A stretch of DNA of 64,000 bases from Phycisphaeraceae bacterium (GCA_028284155.1 JANQSF010000098.1:174674-238673), one strand, 5' to 3'; shown: positions 42,376 to 51,717, counted from the first letter of the stretch. The notes: generated by a model from the letters alone, not told the origin. A program made the numbers and translations.

Positions 42376-43646
42376 TTCCCCTTGCGCGCTTGTTTGCGCC
42401 GCTTGAGGGGAACGCTCTTGGCTTTATCGATGTTGGGATGACGGGCGATGTCTAGGCTTTTGTCCAGCCACTCGGCCATGCGGTCACATGTCACAATGTG
42501 CGTGAGAAACTGTCCGACCTGTTCGTCAAATCCGTCCGACTTCGGCTTGTTCATAAGCAGCGCATGTCGCATTGCAAATGCCTTGTGCCTTACACCCCCG
42601 GCGATAGCTAACACGGATCCTGTTGTGGCAATCACCCCCAGATCTTGTAGTCGAGTTGAGGCAATCCTTTGATTCAGCCACTCGATTTGCTCCCTGAATT
42701 CGTCGGGCAAGTCATCCAGTGATCCGCCCGGAGGCGGTACGGCAAACAGATAGTTGCAAACGTCCCCGATGCAATGGTAGTTAGCAACTGCGTCGTTCTC
42801 GTGGAAGTGTGCTTCGTATTCTTTTGCAAAACTGAGTAGCACTCCCAGTTCAGAATGAATTGCTTCAAGCGGAGCGATTTCTTTGTAATTCATGAGTCGA
42901 TGTTTTCCGCCCACCGCACCGATACCCACCAGAGCGACGTTGGGTTGGTGTGTAGCAAAACTAAAGCCGAGTCGCATGTCGGGATCAACGCTTGTAGTCA
43001 GCGACTTGTCGACACGTACCTGAAATGGGGTGCCTGGGAGCGCATCTTCAAGAGTGTTCACTACGGAATTGGCGTCAAGGTGTAGCTGTCGCCGCGTGCT
43101 GTGTTGTCGCACCTTCATATTTCCGCACAGGGCAACTACTTCGGCCAATTCTGGATAGGCTCGTTTTTCTTCAGTCAGATTGTCGGCCGCCCCTCCCGGA
43201 CCGCGCCCGCTCGCAACGCCCAAGCGGTCTGCGGGTCTCAGAATCGGGCCCAGGACACGTGTGCCCATCTTGCCAAGGAGTTCGTGAAGCGTGTCGTCAT
43301 ATTCCAGCGGATCGGCTGGAACTGACTTGCCAGGCTGGAGAAACCAATTGGAGATATCTGCAACAAGTGCAAATCGGAGCTGAAACAACTCAGCCAATCG
43401 ATCTTCCTGGTCGGGTAGTCGATCTGGAAATGACAGGGACGATGGATTACCAAAACGATGTTTGACATATCCCGCTTCGTCAACCTGTCTTGCAATGCGT
43501 TGCAATTGAGGTATTCCAGGGATTGAATCGCCGTTTTTGGAAAGTTGATCTCGGATGCTGCGCCAAGCATCAGAGCCTTGGCGATCCTTATATGGCAGTG
43601 ACCAGATGTACTTCGCGATTGCTAGAGTCTGCTCTGTGAAGTTCAT
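42372..43646 (-). CDS. Unrecognised protein, lower-GC accessory gene
   Basis: 424 residues from ATG 43646, with GGAG 14 bases upstream. Codon use and GC are clearly lower than in neighbours, so it may be a recent arrival. The N-terminal 65 residues (YIWSLPYKDRQGSDAWRSIRDQ, then GIPQLQRIARQVDEAGYV) could be a winged helix. A mixed middle domain (about 165-290) has DMRLGFSFATHQPNVALVGIG. The C-terminal helical part ends in Lys/Arg (LKRRKQARKGK). No catalytic motif or membrane span is visible. Divergent from the small genes at 43834-44371, sharing an intergenic region rich in GGCGCGC. Confidence 0.65.
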   Translation of the reverse strand: MNFTEQTLAIAKYIWSLPYKDRQGSDAWRSIRDQLSKNGDSIPGIPQLQRIARQVDEAGYVKHRFGNPSSLSFPDRLPDQEDRLAELFQLRFALVADISNWFLQPGKSVPADPLEYDDTLHELLGKMGTRVLGPILRPADRLGVASGRGPGGAADNLTEEKRAYPELAEVVALCGNMKVRQHSTRRQLHLDANSVVNTLEDALPGTPFQVRVDKSLTTSVDPDMRLGFSFATHQPNVALVGIGAVGGKHRLMNYKEIAPLEAIHSELGVLLSFAKEYEAHFHENDAVANYHCIGDVCNYLFAVPPPGGSLDDLPDEFREQIEWLNQRIASTRLQDLGVIATTGSVLAIAGGVRHKAFAMRHALLMNKPKSDGFDEQVGQFLTHIVTCDRMAEWLDKSLDIARHPNIDKAKSVPLKRRKQARKGK

Positions 43647-43708
43647 ATCGATGTGAAACTCCTAGAGACTACTTGGCGGACTGACTAGCGAAGGTTACGG
43701 CCAAAGCC

Positions 43709-43760
43709 GGCGCGCCACAAGTCGTGTACTGGCGCGCCATGGCGCGCTGGGCTGGCGCGC
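43709..43760. promoter_or_regulatory. Cluster of four GGCGCGC motifs in divergent intergenic region
   Basis: GGCGCGC(C) at 43709, 43731, 43741 and 43754, in a gap of 187 bases between divergent genes of lower GC. The density is far above background and suggests an operator array or a recombination/restriction-related site; no bound protein is known. Confidence 0.5.
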
Positions 43761-43798
43761 TGTGATGCACTTGAAGATGCCTCAGTTTGCGCCCCAAG

Positions 43799-43819
43799 TT
43801 AGGTAGCTTGTGTACCTAA
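43799..43819. repeat. TTAGGTA/TACCTAA inverted repeat
   Basis: TTAGGTA - 7 bases - TACCTAA, 15 bases upstream of the GTG start of the small Cys-rich gene. An operator-like dyad. Confidence 0.6.
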
Positions 43820-43833
43820 TGAAGGAGCCAATT

Positions 43834-44037
43834 GTGGTCAATCAAAGTCACGAATCCCGGTATTGCTCGAACCCATACTGTGAAAAGGGCCTCCCTGTTG
43901 AGTTGCCTGAGTGCCACTTTGAGAAGGAGCAACTCAAGCCGGAATACCGCCGTTTGAACATCGAAGGTGCGTTCATCAGCCCCAACGGATGGTTGTATTG
44001 CAACGTCAGGTGCTACTGCAACTTTAATGACGACTAA
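43834..44037 (+). CDS. Small Cys-rich protein, hypothetical
   Basis: 67 residues from GTG 43834, with GGAG 6 bases upstream; an ATG at 43819 inside the upstream dyad is less likely. Cysteines at CSNPYCEKG (N-terminal pair), PECHFE and CNVRCYCNF (C-terminal cluster) could bind one or two zinc ions. No known family. Followed closely by the gene at 44072, probably one operon. Confidence 0.6.
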   Translation: MVNQSHESRYCSNPYCEKGLPVELPECHFEKEQLKPEYRRLNIEGAFISPNGWLYCNVRCYCNFNDD

Positions 44038-44071
44038 CCCGAGTCACTTACTCAGACGAAAGGGGACAATC

Positions 44072-44371
44072 ATGGTTTTCATCAGCAGCCTCAAGAAGGG
44101 ATCGATTAGCATTAAAGGCCGTGGGTTTAGCCCGGATCAGAAAGTAGTCTTTGACCTTGCCGCAGATGTGGCCACGAAGCAGCGTGGGTGCAAGGTCAAG
44201 GTCTTCTTTGCAAACGGCCGCACTCAGGAGTTCGACGCGGAGATCGTCTCCCGTCCCGAACTGAATACGGGGGAGCGATGCCGAGTGGTCGCAGTAGACA
44301 AGCTCTCGGCCCACAGCGCAGTTGAGCAGTTGGTTGACGCAATGGTCTCTCTGGTCGATCACTACGGTTAG
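44072..44371 (+). CDS. Small protein with possible HPr-like fold
   Basis: 99 residues from ATG 44072 (AGGGG six bases upstream). The pattern GRGFSPDQKVVFDLAADVATKQ - GCKVKVFFANGRTQEFDAE - GERCRVVAVDKLSAHSAVEQLVDAM aligns by eye with the HPr phosphocarrier fold (GLHARPA, then the KSIMG and EGxDAxxA regions). The phospho-acceptor His is absent (GFSPDQ instead of GLHARP), so if related it would be a non-phosphorylatable HPr-like regulator. Weak resemblance, by eye only. An intrinsic terminator follows. Confidence 0.55.
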   Translation: MVFISSLKKGSISIKGRGFSPDQKVVFDLAADVATKQRGCKVKVFFANGRTQEFDAEIVSRPELNTGERCRVVAVDKLSAHSAVEQLVDAMVSLVDHYG

Positions 44372-44432
44372 CAGGCTCATCAGTATTGCGTTGGTCTCAT
44401 CCGATACCGAGATTCAACAGGTTCAGACTCAA

Positions 44433-44461
44433 CCCCGGTCAGTACCGGGGTCTTTTTTTTT
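44433..44461 (+). terminator. Intrinsic terminator
   Basis: Stem CCCCGGT / ACCGGGG (44433-44439 and 44444-44450), loop CAGT, then a run of nine T from 44452. It ends the small Cys-rich/HPr-like operon. Confidence 0.9.
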
Positions 44462-44755
44462 GCCAGCGTCCGTGGCAAGTGCTGGCTGGGACAATCGAAC
44501 GTAGCGGCGGGTGGCTGGGACAAAGGTCTGGCGTGCCCCAGCAGAGTGACCTTGCACAAGTCATTCCAACGAATGACCCTGCCCAACGGGCGCAGAATAA
44601 GAATGTAGTGTAGATCAACCAGCAACTGCGGCAGGCCAAGCCTTTACCACAGGCACGCGTCGATGTGGGTATCATCTCGATTCATTGCACTCTGTACCAT
44701 TGGCCAATGACTTGGCCCGGTTCGCTCAATCTTGAATGAAGTTAGGGGGCAACCC
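44462..44755. other. Gene-free region
   Basis: About 290 bases between the terminator and the next gene; the upstream part of the DUF6882-like gene. GC is moderate and no promoter stands out. Nothing else seen. Confidence 0.45.
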
Positions 44756-45664
44756 ATGGATCACCGTGACCTCGTCGCGCAGAGCATGGAAGAACTCCGT
44801 CTCAAGACGGCGGCGCACGACAGTTTGTGGCACTTGGGGCAGGCTGACTGGAGCGTTGATCAGGACACCGGCAAGATCGTGTTCACCGCGCCGAACGGCG
44901 TGTCGGCCACGTGCGATGTTCAGATCGTTGGGACGTTCGACACCGTCAACTCGACCTGGATGTGGGCTTGGGATCACCCGTCCGTTCAGCCCGGCCTTGC
45001 CGCGCACGCGACGCGCCTCCGCGAGTATCGCCAAAGCAGTGGCTTGAGCGACCTGACGACCCGGCAGTTGTCCGCGACGGAAGAGCAGTGCTGGGAGTTC
45101 ACGGCGTTGGCCTGCAAGTTGAACGAGGCGCAAGGCGGCTACCGCGGGCCGGCCGGCACGGTGCTTGTCTTCATGACGTTCGGCCAACCGCAGATCACTG
45201 GCGAAGTGCAGGCTGATGCCGGCGAAGATCACGCCGCGCCACTCGATGCCGAGTTCACGGACGAAATCCCGGCCGACGTGCGATCGAGGGTGACGGGTTT
45301 CATCACGGCGTTGCACGACTGGGAAGTCGCGGCTTACCAAACGTCGGAGGAAGAGGAGGAGGACGAATCGACGGACTCGATGGACATGGCGCAAAGCACG
45401 TACGACGCCCTGATCCGTCAATGGTGTGTGTCCGATGTCCAGACGCAAGGCGTTTCATACGGCAGTGATCCGGACCATAGTCCGGATGGCGAGCAACTCA
45501 TCGCCGCGGCCTTGTCCGGCGACCGCTGCCGCGTCCGAACACGACACACGAACTCGATGGACTTTTCGACGGATTACGAGTACCACCTCCGTCAGGTCGA
45601 CGGCGAGTGGTTGTTCGAACAAATCTACTACGTAGATGGCTCTGACAAGTTTGAGATGCTGTAG
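44756..45664 (+). CDS. DUF6882-like protein
   Basis: 302 residues from ATG 44756 (AGGGGG upstream). The N-terminal half (about 10-160) has LWHLGQADWSVDQDTGKIVFT and STWMWAWDHPSVQPGLAAHATRLREY, typical of the DUF6882 domain common in bacterial immunity-associated and toxin-immunity loci. After an acidic linker (TSEEEEEDESTDS) a second small domain follows (TYDALIRQWCVSD, then DYEYHLRQVDGEWLFEQIYY), resembling an NTF2-like fold. No signal peptide. Function unknown. Confidence 0.72.
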   Translation: MDHRDLVAQSMEELRLKTAAHDSLWHLGQADWSVDQDTGKIVFTAPNGVSATCDVQIVGTFDTVNSTWMWAWDHPSVQPGLAAHATRLREYRQSSGLSDLTTRQLSATEEQCWEFTALACKLNEAQGGYRGPAGTVLVFMTFGQPQITGEVQADAGEDHAAPLDAEFTDEIPADVRSRVTGFITALHDWEVAAYQTSEEEEEDESTDSMDMAQSTYDALIRQWCVSDVQTQGVSYGSDPDHSPDGEQLIAAALSGDRCRVRTRHTNSMDFSTDYEYHLRQVDGEWLFEQIYYVDGSDKFEML

Positions 45665-45691
45665 GCGCGGTCGAGGGCACGCGGCGTAAAC

Positions 45692-46048
45692 TTGTCTCGC
45701 TTGACTGATCGACCTCACTTTCTGTTCGTCTGTTCACGCAACCGCTGGCGGAGCCCGACGGCCCAAGCGTTGTATGCGGACGATCCGCGCATCAGTGTCC
45801 GGTCAGCCGGCTTGAGCGCCAAGAGTCCGCGAACCTTGGCCGAGGCGGACATCCGTTGGGCGGACGTTGTGGTGGTGATGGAGCGCAGCCATCGGGCGCG
45901 CATCCTGGCTGAGTATCGCGGCACGCCAAACCTGCCGCCGATCGAAGTGCTCGACATCCCGGACGACTACGCGTTCATGGATGAAGAGTTGATCCAGATG
46001 CTTCGGCCTGCGATCGAGTTGTTGATCAGTCAGACGTCTGCCGATTGA
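45692..46048 (+). CDS. Low-molecular-weight protein-tyrosine-phosphatase-like protein
   Basis: 118 residues, starting TTG 45692 (a second TTG at 45701 is possible). The P-loop CSRNRWRS gives Cys14-x5-Arg20, the LMW-PTP/arsenate-reductase signature, followed by SPTAQALYAD and RSAGLSA. The usual distal DPD loop may be LDIPDDY near residue 92. Shorter than typical LMW-PTPs (about 150) but the same as the roughly 110-residue group found in many bacteria. Likely a cytoplasmic phosphatase of unknown substrate. Confidence 0.82.
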   Translation: MSRLTDRPHFLFVCSRNRWRSPTAQALYADDPRISVRSAGLSAKSPRTLAEADIRWADVVVVMERSHRARILAEYRGTPNLPPIEVLDIPDDYAFMDEELIQMLRPAIELLISQTSAD

Positions 46049-46072
46049 AGTGAGCGTGAGTGGTCGCCTGCT

Positions 46073-49000
46073 TCACTCGAACCCCGCCCTTACCGGCTCG
46101 GACTCAAGTCGTTTCGCGGCGGCGTTGACCGCGCGCAGGTGCAGGCCGTCGAAGGCGTAAGCGCCCGTCTTGAGGTACGGCGAGGCGTCGGGTGATGCGA
46201 CGTCGCGCATCCGCCAAACGACGACTCGTTTGCGCAGGCGGTCGGACACGAAAGTGATCGTTCGGCCATCTTCGCTGATGTCGGCTTCGCGGGCGACGCC
46301 GGCGACGTCGAGGGCGTAGAGCAGTCGGCCTTGCAGGTCCCACAGGCGCAGGTAGCCGTCGGCGCCGGCGCTCAGGATGCCCTGGCCCTGCCGGCAGAAG
46401 CGCAGTTGGTTGATTCGGCCGGGGTGGGCGGCGATCGTGCGGATCGGCTTGGCGTTGACCGCGTCCCACAGGTCGATCACGCCGTCTCGGCCGGCCCAGA
46501 TCAGCGTCTTGCCGTCGGGGCTGAGCGCCATCGAGCGGACGGACGTGCCCGGTCGCGTCGCGGGGACGCGCTGCACGATCTTGCCGGTCTCGAGTTCCCA
46601 CGCCAGAACGTTGCCGGCGGCGTCGCCGCCGAAAACCGTTTGGCCGTCGGGCGTGACCACGGCGGCCTGCCCCCAACTGACCAGGCCTGACAGTTTGCGA
46701 ACGACCTCGCCCGTGGTTGTGTCCGCGACGTACAGGTTGTTTTCATTCACCGGAACGACGGCGAGCTTGCCGTTCGGCGTCACCGCGATGGGCCTCTCGA
46801 ACGGCAGCTTCGTTTCCGCACGTCGAAGCTCTTTGCCCGACTCGAGGTCCCAGAAGATGATCGTGCCGTTGCGGTGCGCGGTGATCAGCGTCTTGCCGTC
46901 GACGTGGACGCGGGCGAACTGGAATGCGCGCAGCCGGGCTCTGATTTGGCGGGTCTCGTCGCCGGCGTGCAACGCGTTGAAGATGAGCGTGCCCGAGTCG
47001 CCCTCCAGGCGGGTCGTGACCCATCGGCCGGCCGGGTCCATCAGCAACGCCTCGACGTTCAGCTTGGTGGTCTGGTCGAACAGCACGTCGCCCTTGCGCG
47101 GGGCCGACCACAAACGCACGACGCGGTTGTCGCCGCTGAGCGCGACCTGCTGACCGTCCGGGCTGAACGCGACGCCGCGCAGCGCGTCCCGCTCATCGCT
47201 GATCACCGTGCCCGTGCCGAGGTGGCTGTCGTAGAGTCGCACCGTGTGCAGGCCTGTTCGGAACATGATGCGTTGGCCGTCCCGGCTGACCTGCAACTGC
47301 CGCGGCGATTCGACCTCGCCGATGTCGAACGTGCGGCGCATCTGGCCTGACATCGATATCACAACGACCTGATCCGGCGTGACCAGGACGAGGCCGGTCA
47401 GGTCGGGCAAGATCGCCGACGTGTACGCACCGATCTCTTTGGGCAGTTCACGCTTCCAATCGGAACCGGACTTGTTGTCCGTCGCCCAACTCACCAGCGA
47501 CTTGCCGGCCAGCGCGTAGCCCCGGCTGCTGTCGGCCTTGAACACGATGTCGTACACCCGGCCGCGCAGATTGGGGTCGGTAATCAGTTTGATGCGCTTG
47601 CCCGTCTCCAGGCTCCGCAGGTCAACCTTGCCGGACGAGTCGCCGAACGCGGCGAGCTTCCCGTCCGGGCTGATCCGCATGGCCGTGACGCGCGATTCGA
47701 GTTGCATCCGCCGCAACACTTTGCCCTCGCTCAGCGACCACAGCTCCGCGACCTTCTGGTCATCGACCGCCAGCAGCAGGCTCGCGTCCGCGCTCACTTC
47801 GACTTGCCGAACGGAACGCATCGAGGTCTTGAGCGTTCGTTGGACCTCGCCGGTCGCGGCGTCGACCAACCGCAGCGACCCGTCGTTGCCGCCCGTGACC
47901 AGCGACTTGCCGTCGGCAGTAAACGCCAACGCCAGGGTCAGGTCGTCTGCCAACGGCAGGATTTTGCGCTGGTCCGTGGTGAGGAATTCCCACGCGAGCG
48001 TATGGCTCGGACTGCCCGACACGACAACCGCGCGACGCAACTCTGGAAACGTCAGCGCGAACGTGTCCGGCCCGCTCAAACTCATCCCTCGGTACACTCG
48101 GCCGGTCGCGACGAGCACATGCCGCAGCAGGCCGTCCTTACCGGTCGAGATCACCGTCGCGTCGTCCTGCCGAAACACGACGCGCGTGACGTGGTGCAGA
48201 TGCTCGTTCAACACCTTGACCTGCTCACCCTTCTCGATGTCCCACAGCCGAACCTGCTTGTCCTGCCCGCCCGAGACCAGTTGCCTGCCGTCGGCGCTGA
48301 TGTCGAAGCAGAAGACGGCGCCCTCGTGGCCTTTCAACGTGCGCGCCGCCACGCCTTCCTCCATCGGCCAAACGCGCAGCGTCCCGTCGCGGCTGGCGGA
48401 GACGACCGACTTCTGATCCGGCGACATCCGAACGTCGGTGACGCCGGCCGTGTGACCCTTGAATGTCTTGACCACCGCGCGCTTGGCTACATCCCACACG
48501 CTCACCACCCCGTCCGGTCCACCGCAGATCAGCAGGCTTGCGTCGGCGTTGAAGGTCAGGGCGTCAACAACGCCCGTTCCATCTGGAAACCCCCCTGCGG
48601 CCGCCGCCGTTTGCTGACCGGTGACGCGGCTCCAGGCACGGACACCGCCGTCGTCGCGACCCGAGCTGACCAGCACGTCGGCCGCCGCGTGAATCGCGAT
48701 CGCCCGAACCGGCCCGGCCTTGCTGTCGATGACGTTCAGCAGTTCGCCCGTCTCCAGCCGCCAGACCCGAATCAGCCCGCCCACATGCCCCGTCGCCATG
48801 AACTTGCCGTTCGTATCCACGGCCGCGCAGGTCACGTCGGCCTGCACGTGTTTCGAGAAGCTCAACCGCCAGCGCTCGTGGATCGGCTCGAGTTCGGTCG
48901 TCCATCGGCCGACCGCGTCCACGTCGTCGCCGAACGTCCCGCCGGCCGCGATCGCGCGTCCGAGGTAAAGCTTGGCCTGATGGAAGCAAAGCCGCGCGAG

Positions 49001-49324
49001 AAAGTCGTTGCCGTCCGACGCGTACTGCCGCGCGCGGTCCCGGTACATCCTGCCGACCTGCGCCAGTTCGTCAGCCGAACGCAAAGCCGATTGTTGCGTT
49101 CCCGCATTGCCCGTCCCGTCCGACCCGTCATCCCCGTCCGCCGCCTGTGCCTGACGCCCTTCGTTGGCCGGGCAACCGAGCACGCCGATTAACAGAACGA
49201 CGACCAGCACGCCGGCGCACGCACGCCGTACAGACAACCAGCCCGCGCATCGTGACTTGTCAACGAGGTGTTTGATCGTTTCCAGAATCGTGCACCATCC
49301 AATCTGTTTTAGTGGTTGTGACAC
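46073..49324 (-). CDS. Large WD40-repeat lipoprotein
   Basis: 1083 residues if GTG 49324 is used; a lipoprotein start at TTG 49237 (SVRRACAGVLVVVLLIGVLGC) would be more sensible, giving about 1054. The mature part opens with an acidic, Gly/Asp-rich linker and a helical region (about 90-150), then WD40 units to the end (e.g. VVKTFKGHTAGVTDVRMSPD, AVFCFDISADGRQLVSGG and VRLWDIEKGEQVKVL). Their number suggests two seven-blade propellers. It is probably a scaffold facing the periplasm. Divergent from the TIR gene. Confidence 0.87.
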   Translation of the reverse strand: MSQPLKQIGWCTILETIKHLVDKSRCAGWLSVRRACAGVLVVVLLIGVLGCPANEGRQAQAADGDDGSDGTGNAGTQQSALRSADELAQVGRMYRDRARQYASDGNDFLARLCFHQAKLYLGRAIAAGGTFGDDVDAVGRWTTELEPIHERWRLSFSKHVQADVTCAAVDTNGKFMATGHVGGLIRVWRLETGELLNVIDSKAGPVRAIAIHAAADVLVSSGRDDGGVRAWSRVTGQQTAAAAGGFPDGTGVVDALTFNADASLLICGGPDGVVSVWDVAKRAVVKTFKGHTAGVTDVRMSPDQKSVVSASRDGTLRVWPMEEGVAARTLKGHEGAVFCFDISADGRQLVSGGQDKQVRLWDIEKGEQVKVLNEHLHHVTRVVFRQDDATVISTGKDGLLRHVLVATGRVYRGMSLSGPDTFALTFPELRRAVVVSGSPSHTLAWEFLTTDQRKILPLADDLTLALAFTADGKSLVTGGNDGSLRLVDAATGEVQRTLKTSMRSVRQVEVSADASLLLAVDDQKVAELWSLSEGKVLRRMQLESRVTAMRISPDGKLAAFGDSSGKVDLRSLETGKRIKLITDPNLRGRVYDIVFKADSSRGYALAGKSLVSWATDNKSGSDWKRELPKEIGAYTSAILPDLTGLVLVTPDQVVVISMSGQMRRTFDIGEVESPRQLQVSRDGQRIMFRTGLHTVRLYDSHLGTGTVISDERDALRGVAFSPDGQQVALSGDNRVVRLWSAPRKGDVLFDQTTKLNVEALLMDPAGRWVTTRLEGDSGTLIFNALHAGDETRQIRARLRAFQFARVHVDGKTLITAHRNGTIIFWDLESGKELRRAETKLPFERPIAVTPNGKLAVVPVNENNLYVADTTTGEVVRKLSGLVSWGQAAVVTPDGQTVFGGDAAGNVLAWELETGKIVQRVPATRPGTSVRSMALSPDGKTLIWAGRDGVIDLWDAVNAKPIRTIAAHPGRINQLRFCRQGQGILSAGADGYLRLWDLQGRLLYALDVAGVAREADISEDGRTITFVSDRLRKRVVVWRMRDVASPDASPYLKTGAYAFDGLHLRAVNAAAKRLESEPVRAGFE

Positions 49325-49514
49325 CTAAGGCCATCCGAACACGGGTCCGATCATAGCAAGGCCGCGCGGCACGCCATCGGTCAGCGCACCGTGTCCGACG
49401 TCATGCAGTTTCTACGAACAGCGCCGGCTCAGGGTCGCGTCATGCAAAACTGGACGCCGTCGCCCGCGCCTGCCGTTTGTGGGGAAGACCAGCCCACCGT
49501 GGTATCCTCTCCCC

Positions 49515-50900
49515 GTGGCGCACGACGTGTTCATCTCTTACTCGTCGAAGGACAAGCCCGTGGCCGACGCGGCGGTGGCGGTGCTGGAAGGGCGGGGCGT
49601 CCGGTGCTGGGTCGCGCCTCGGGACATCCTGCCGGGTGAGGACTGGGGCGAGTCGATCGTCGACGCGATCAGCCAATCGCGGGCGCTGGTGTTGATCTTT
49701 TCCGAGCACGCCAACGAGTCGAAGCAGATCAAACGCGAGGTCGAGTTGGCGGTGGATGGCGGCATCGCCGTGCTGCCGGTGCGGATCGAGGACGTTCAGC
49801 CGGCCCGGTCGCTGGCGTACTTCCTGAGCACGCCGCATTGGCTGGACGCGTTCACGCCGCCGCTCGAAAAGCACCTGACATACCTGGCTGAGACGGTCAA
49901 GCACCTGATCGCTCAGCCGAACGCGGAGGGCGGCGGCGCGGCAGCGCCCAAGCCTCGGCCGACGGCGGAGCCGGCGGGCCCGCGTTCGGACGCACGGCGA
50001 CGCGCACTGGCCGTGATCGCGGTGGTCGGCTGCGCGGTCGCACTGCTGTTGCTCGTGCTCTTGATGATCCCTGACGAAAACGGCGATGGCGCCGGCCGAC
50101 GTCGCGCGGGCGGATCAAACAACGAAAAGAACGCACGCGACAATAACGACGAAACCCCGGGCGACAACGACCTCGCGTCGCAGGGCGTCAAGCCGTTCGT
50201 CGGCAAGTGGCGGCTGGTGTCATCGAACATGGAGCGGCAACAGGTGTTGCCCGGGCCTCCCATCGTGGCGATGACCATCCCGCACACGGTGAACGCGGCG
50301 TTCGATGGGCCCGGTGCGAAGTCGGTCATGACGATCGACGCGGCCGGCAGCTACCGGGCTGATTTCGACATCACCGGCGAGGGCACGTACGTCGCGAACT
50401 TCACGCCCGACCGATTCAATAAGGAAGCGGGCAAGGGCACATTGACCTTCACGCCCAAGGGCAAGTCAATGTCCGACCGCACGAGCGCGTCGTTCGACAA
50501 GGTGACGGCCGACCTTCCGCACACGAACGCGAAGAAGGGCGACAGCGAGTTGACGCTGCTGCCGCTCGGAAACAGCGGCGGCGCGACGGCCTTCTGGGTC
50601 AGGTCGGCCGACGGGGGTCAGCCGAAGGCGTCCGTCGTTGGCGCCTGGCTGAATCAGAAGGTCTACATCGATTCGTACCTGCCGTACCATTCGACACTCG
50701 AGTTAAGAGCCGACGGCAAGTATCGATTGAATTTCACGCGCGTCGAAAAGGGGATGCTCGACGCGGCCAACGGCAAGTACCACTTCCGCCGAGCCATCGC
50801 CATGGGCCCGCCGGCGCAGGGCAGTTACCGTTTCGACGGCCCGGACCGGTTTACCCTGACCGAGCCACGCGGTTCGACGACGTGGGAACGGGTGGAGTGA
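49515..50900 (+). CDS. TIR domain - transmembrane - lipocalin-like protein
   Basis: 461 residues from GTG 49515. Residues 1-130: TIR_2 domain (AHDVFISYSSKDKPVADA, VRCWVAPRDILPGEDWGESI, SKQIKREVELAVDGG with the expected Glu in REVELA). TIR domains bind or cleave NAD or signal by assembly. A Pro/Ala-rich linker and one transmembrane helix (about 168-187, ALAVIAVVGCAVALLLLVLL) follow. The outside part (about 230-461) holds two similar lipocalin-like units (FVGKWRLVSSNMERQ and SVVGAWLNQKVYIDS). The order implies ligand sensing outside and TIR output inside. The gene starts 190 bases from the divergent WD40 gene. Confidence 0.85.
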   Translation: MAHDVFISYSSKDKPVADAAVAVLEGRGVRCWVAPRDILPGEDWGESIVDAISQSRALVLIFSEHANESKQIKREVELAVDGGIAVLPVRIEDVQPARSLAYFLSTPHWLDAFTPPLEKHLTYLAETVKHLIAQPNAEGGGAAAPKPRPTAEPAGPRSDARRRALAVIAVVGCAVALLLLVLLMIPDENGDGAGRRRAGGSNNEKNARDNNDETPGDNDLASQGVKPFVGKWRLVSSNMERQQVLPGPPIVAMTIPHTVNAAFDGPGAKSVMTIDAAGSYRADFDITGEGTYVANFTPDRFNKEAGKGTLTFTPKGKSMSDRTSASFDKVTADLPHTNAKKGDSELTLLPLGNSGGATAFWVRSADGGQPKASVVGAWLNQKVYIDSYLPYHSTLELRADGKYRLNFTRVEKGMLDAANGKYHFRRAIAMGPPAQGSYRFDGPDRFTLTEPRGSTTWERVE

Positions 50901-50947
50901 AGGCAAACGCGTGTCCATGTTTGTTCGAAAACGACCGAGGTAATGGA

Positions 50948-51676
50948 ATGCACGGCGGACGACATTGCCAATGCGTGTTGATGGGTCTGATTGCAGGCCT
51001 GACCTTGACTGCTCACGCAGCGGGCGCGCAGCCGGCGCGCGAGAGTGGCTTCGTCTCGATGTTCGACGGCAAGACGCTCGACGGTTGGCGGGTGACGCCT
51101 GCCAAAGCCGGTGCGGCGTGGTCGGCCCGCGACGGCATGATCGTCGGCGAGGGCGACAAGGGGCGGAGCTATCTGACGTACAATCGCGGCGACATCGCCG
51201 ACTTCGAGTTGAAGTTCAGCTACCGGTTCCCGGGCAAGGGCAACAGCGGCGTGAACATCCGCGCCCGCAAGGACCCGACGGGCAAGCGCGACTTCCAGGC
51301 CTACCACGCCGACCTCGGCCATGTCGGCATCGGCAAGCAGGTGCTCGGCGCGTGGGACTTCCACACGCCCGGCCGACGCGAGCACGCCTGCTTCCGCGGC
51401 GATCGGCTGGTCATCGACAAGGACGACAAGCCGACGGTCACAAAGATCAAGAACGCCGTCACGCTCGACGACATCCGCAAGTCTGGCTGGAACGACGTCC
51501 GCGTCATCGCCCGCGGCAACAACTTCAAGCTCTACATCAACGGCAAACTGTCGTCAGAGTTCACCGAACACCTCGCCCCCAAACGCCGCCTGCACAAAGG
51601 CCTGATCCAACTGCAACTGCACGACCCCGGGATGGTCGTTCAGTTCAAAGACCTGCGGATCAGGATCATGAAGTGA
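50948..51676 (+). CDS. DUF1080 (3-keto-disaccharide hydrolase-like) secreted protein
   Basis: 242 residues from ATG 50948; an ATG at 50882 overlaps the previous stop. Signal peptide (VLMGLIAGLTLTAHAAGAQ). DUF1080 sandwich: SMFDGKTLDGWRVTPAKAG, ELKFSYRFPGKGNSGVNIRA and FKLYINGKLSSEF near the end. In planctomycetes such enzymes attack 3-keto-glucosides made by periplasmic oxidoreductases such as the Tat-exported Gfo/Idh protein near the left edge; that link is only inferred here. Confidence 0.9.
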   Translation: MHGGRHCQCVLMGLIAGLTLTAHAAGAQPARESGFVSMFDGKTLDGWRVTPAKAGAAWSARDGMIVGEGDKGRSYLTYNRGDIADFELKFSYRFPGKGNSGVNIRARKDPTGKRDFQAYHADLGHVGIGKQVLGAWDFHTPGRREHACFRGDRLVIDKDDKPTVTKIKNAVTLDDIRKSGWNDVRVIARGNNFKLYINGKLSSEFTEHLAPKRRLHKGLIQLQLHDPGMVVQFKDLRIRIMK

Positions 51677-51717
51677 ACTTAGGATGCAATGCCACAAAAC
51701 GGCTGCATCGGCCTTGT

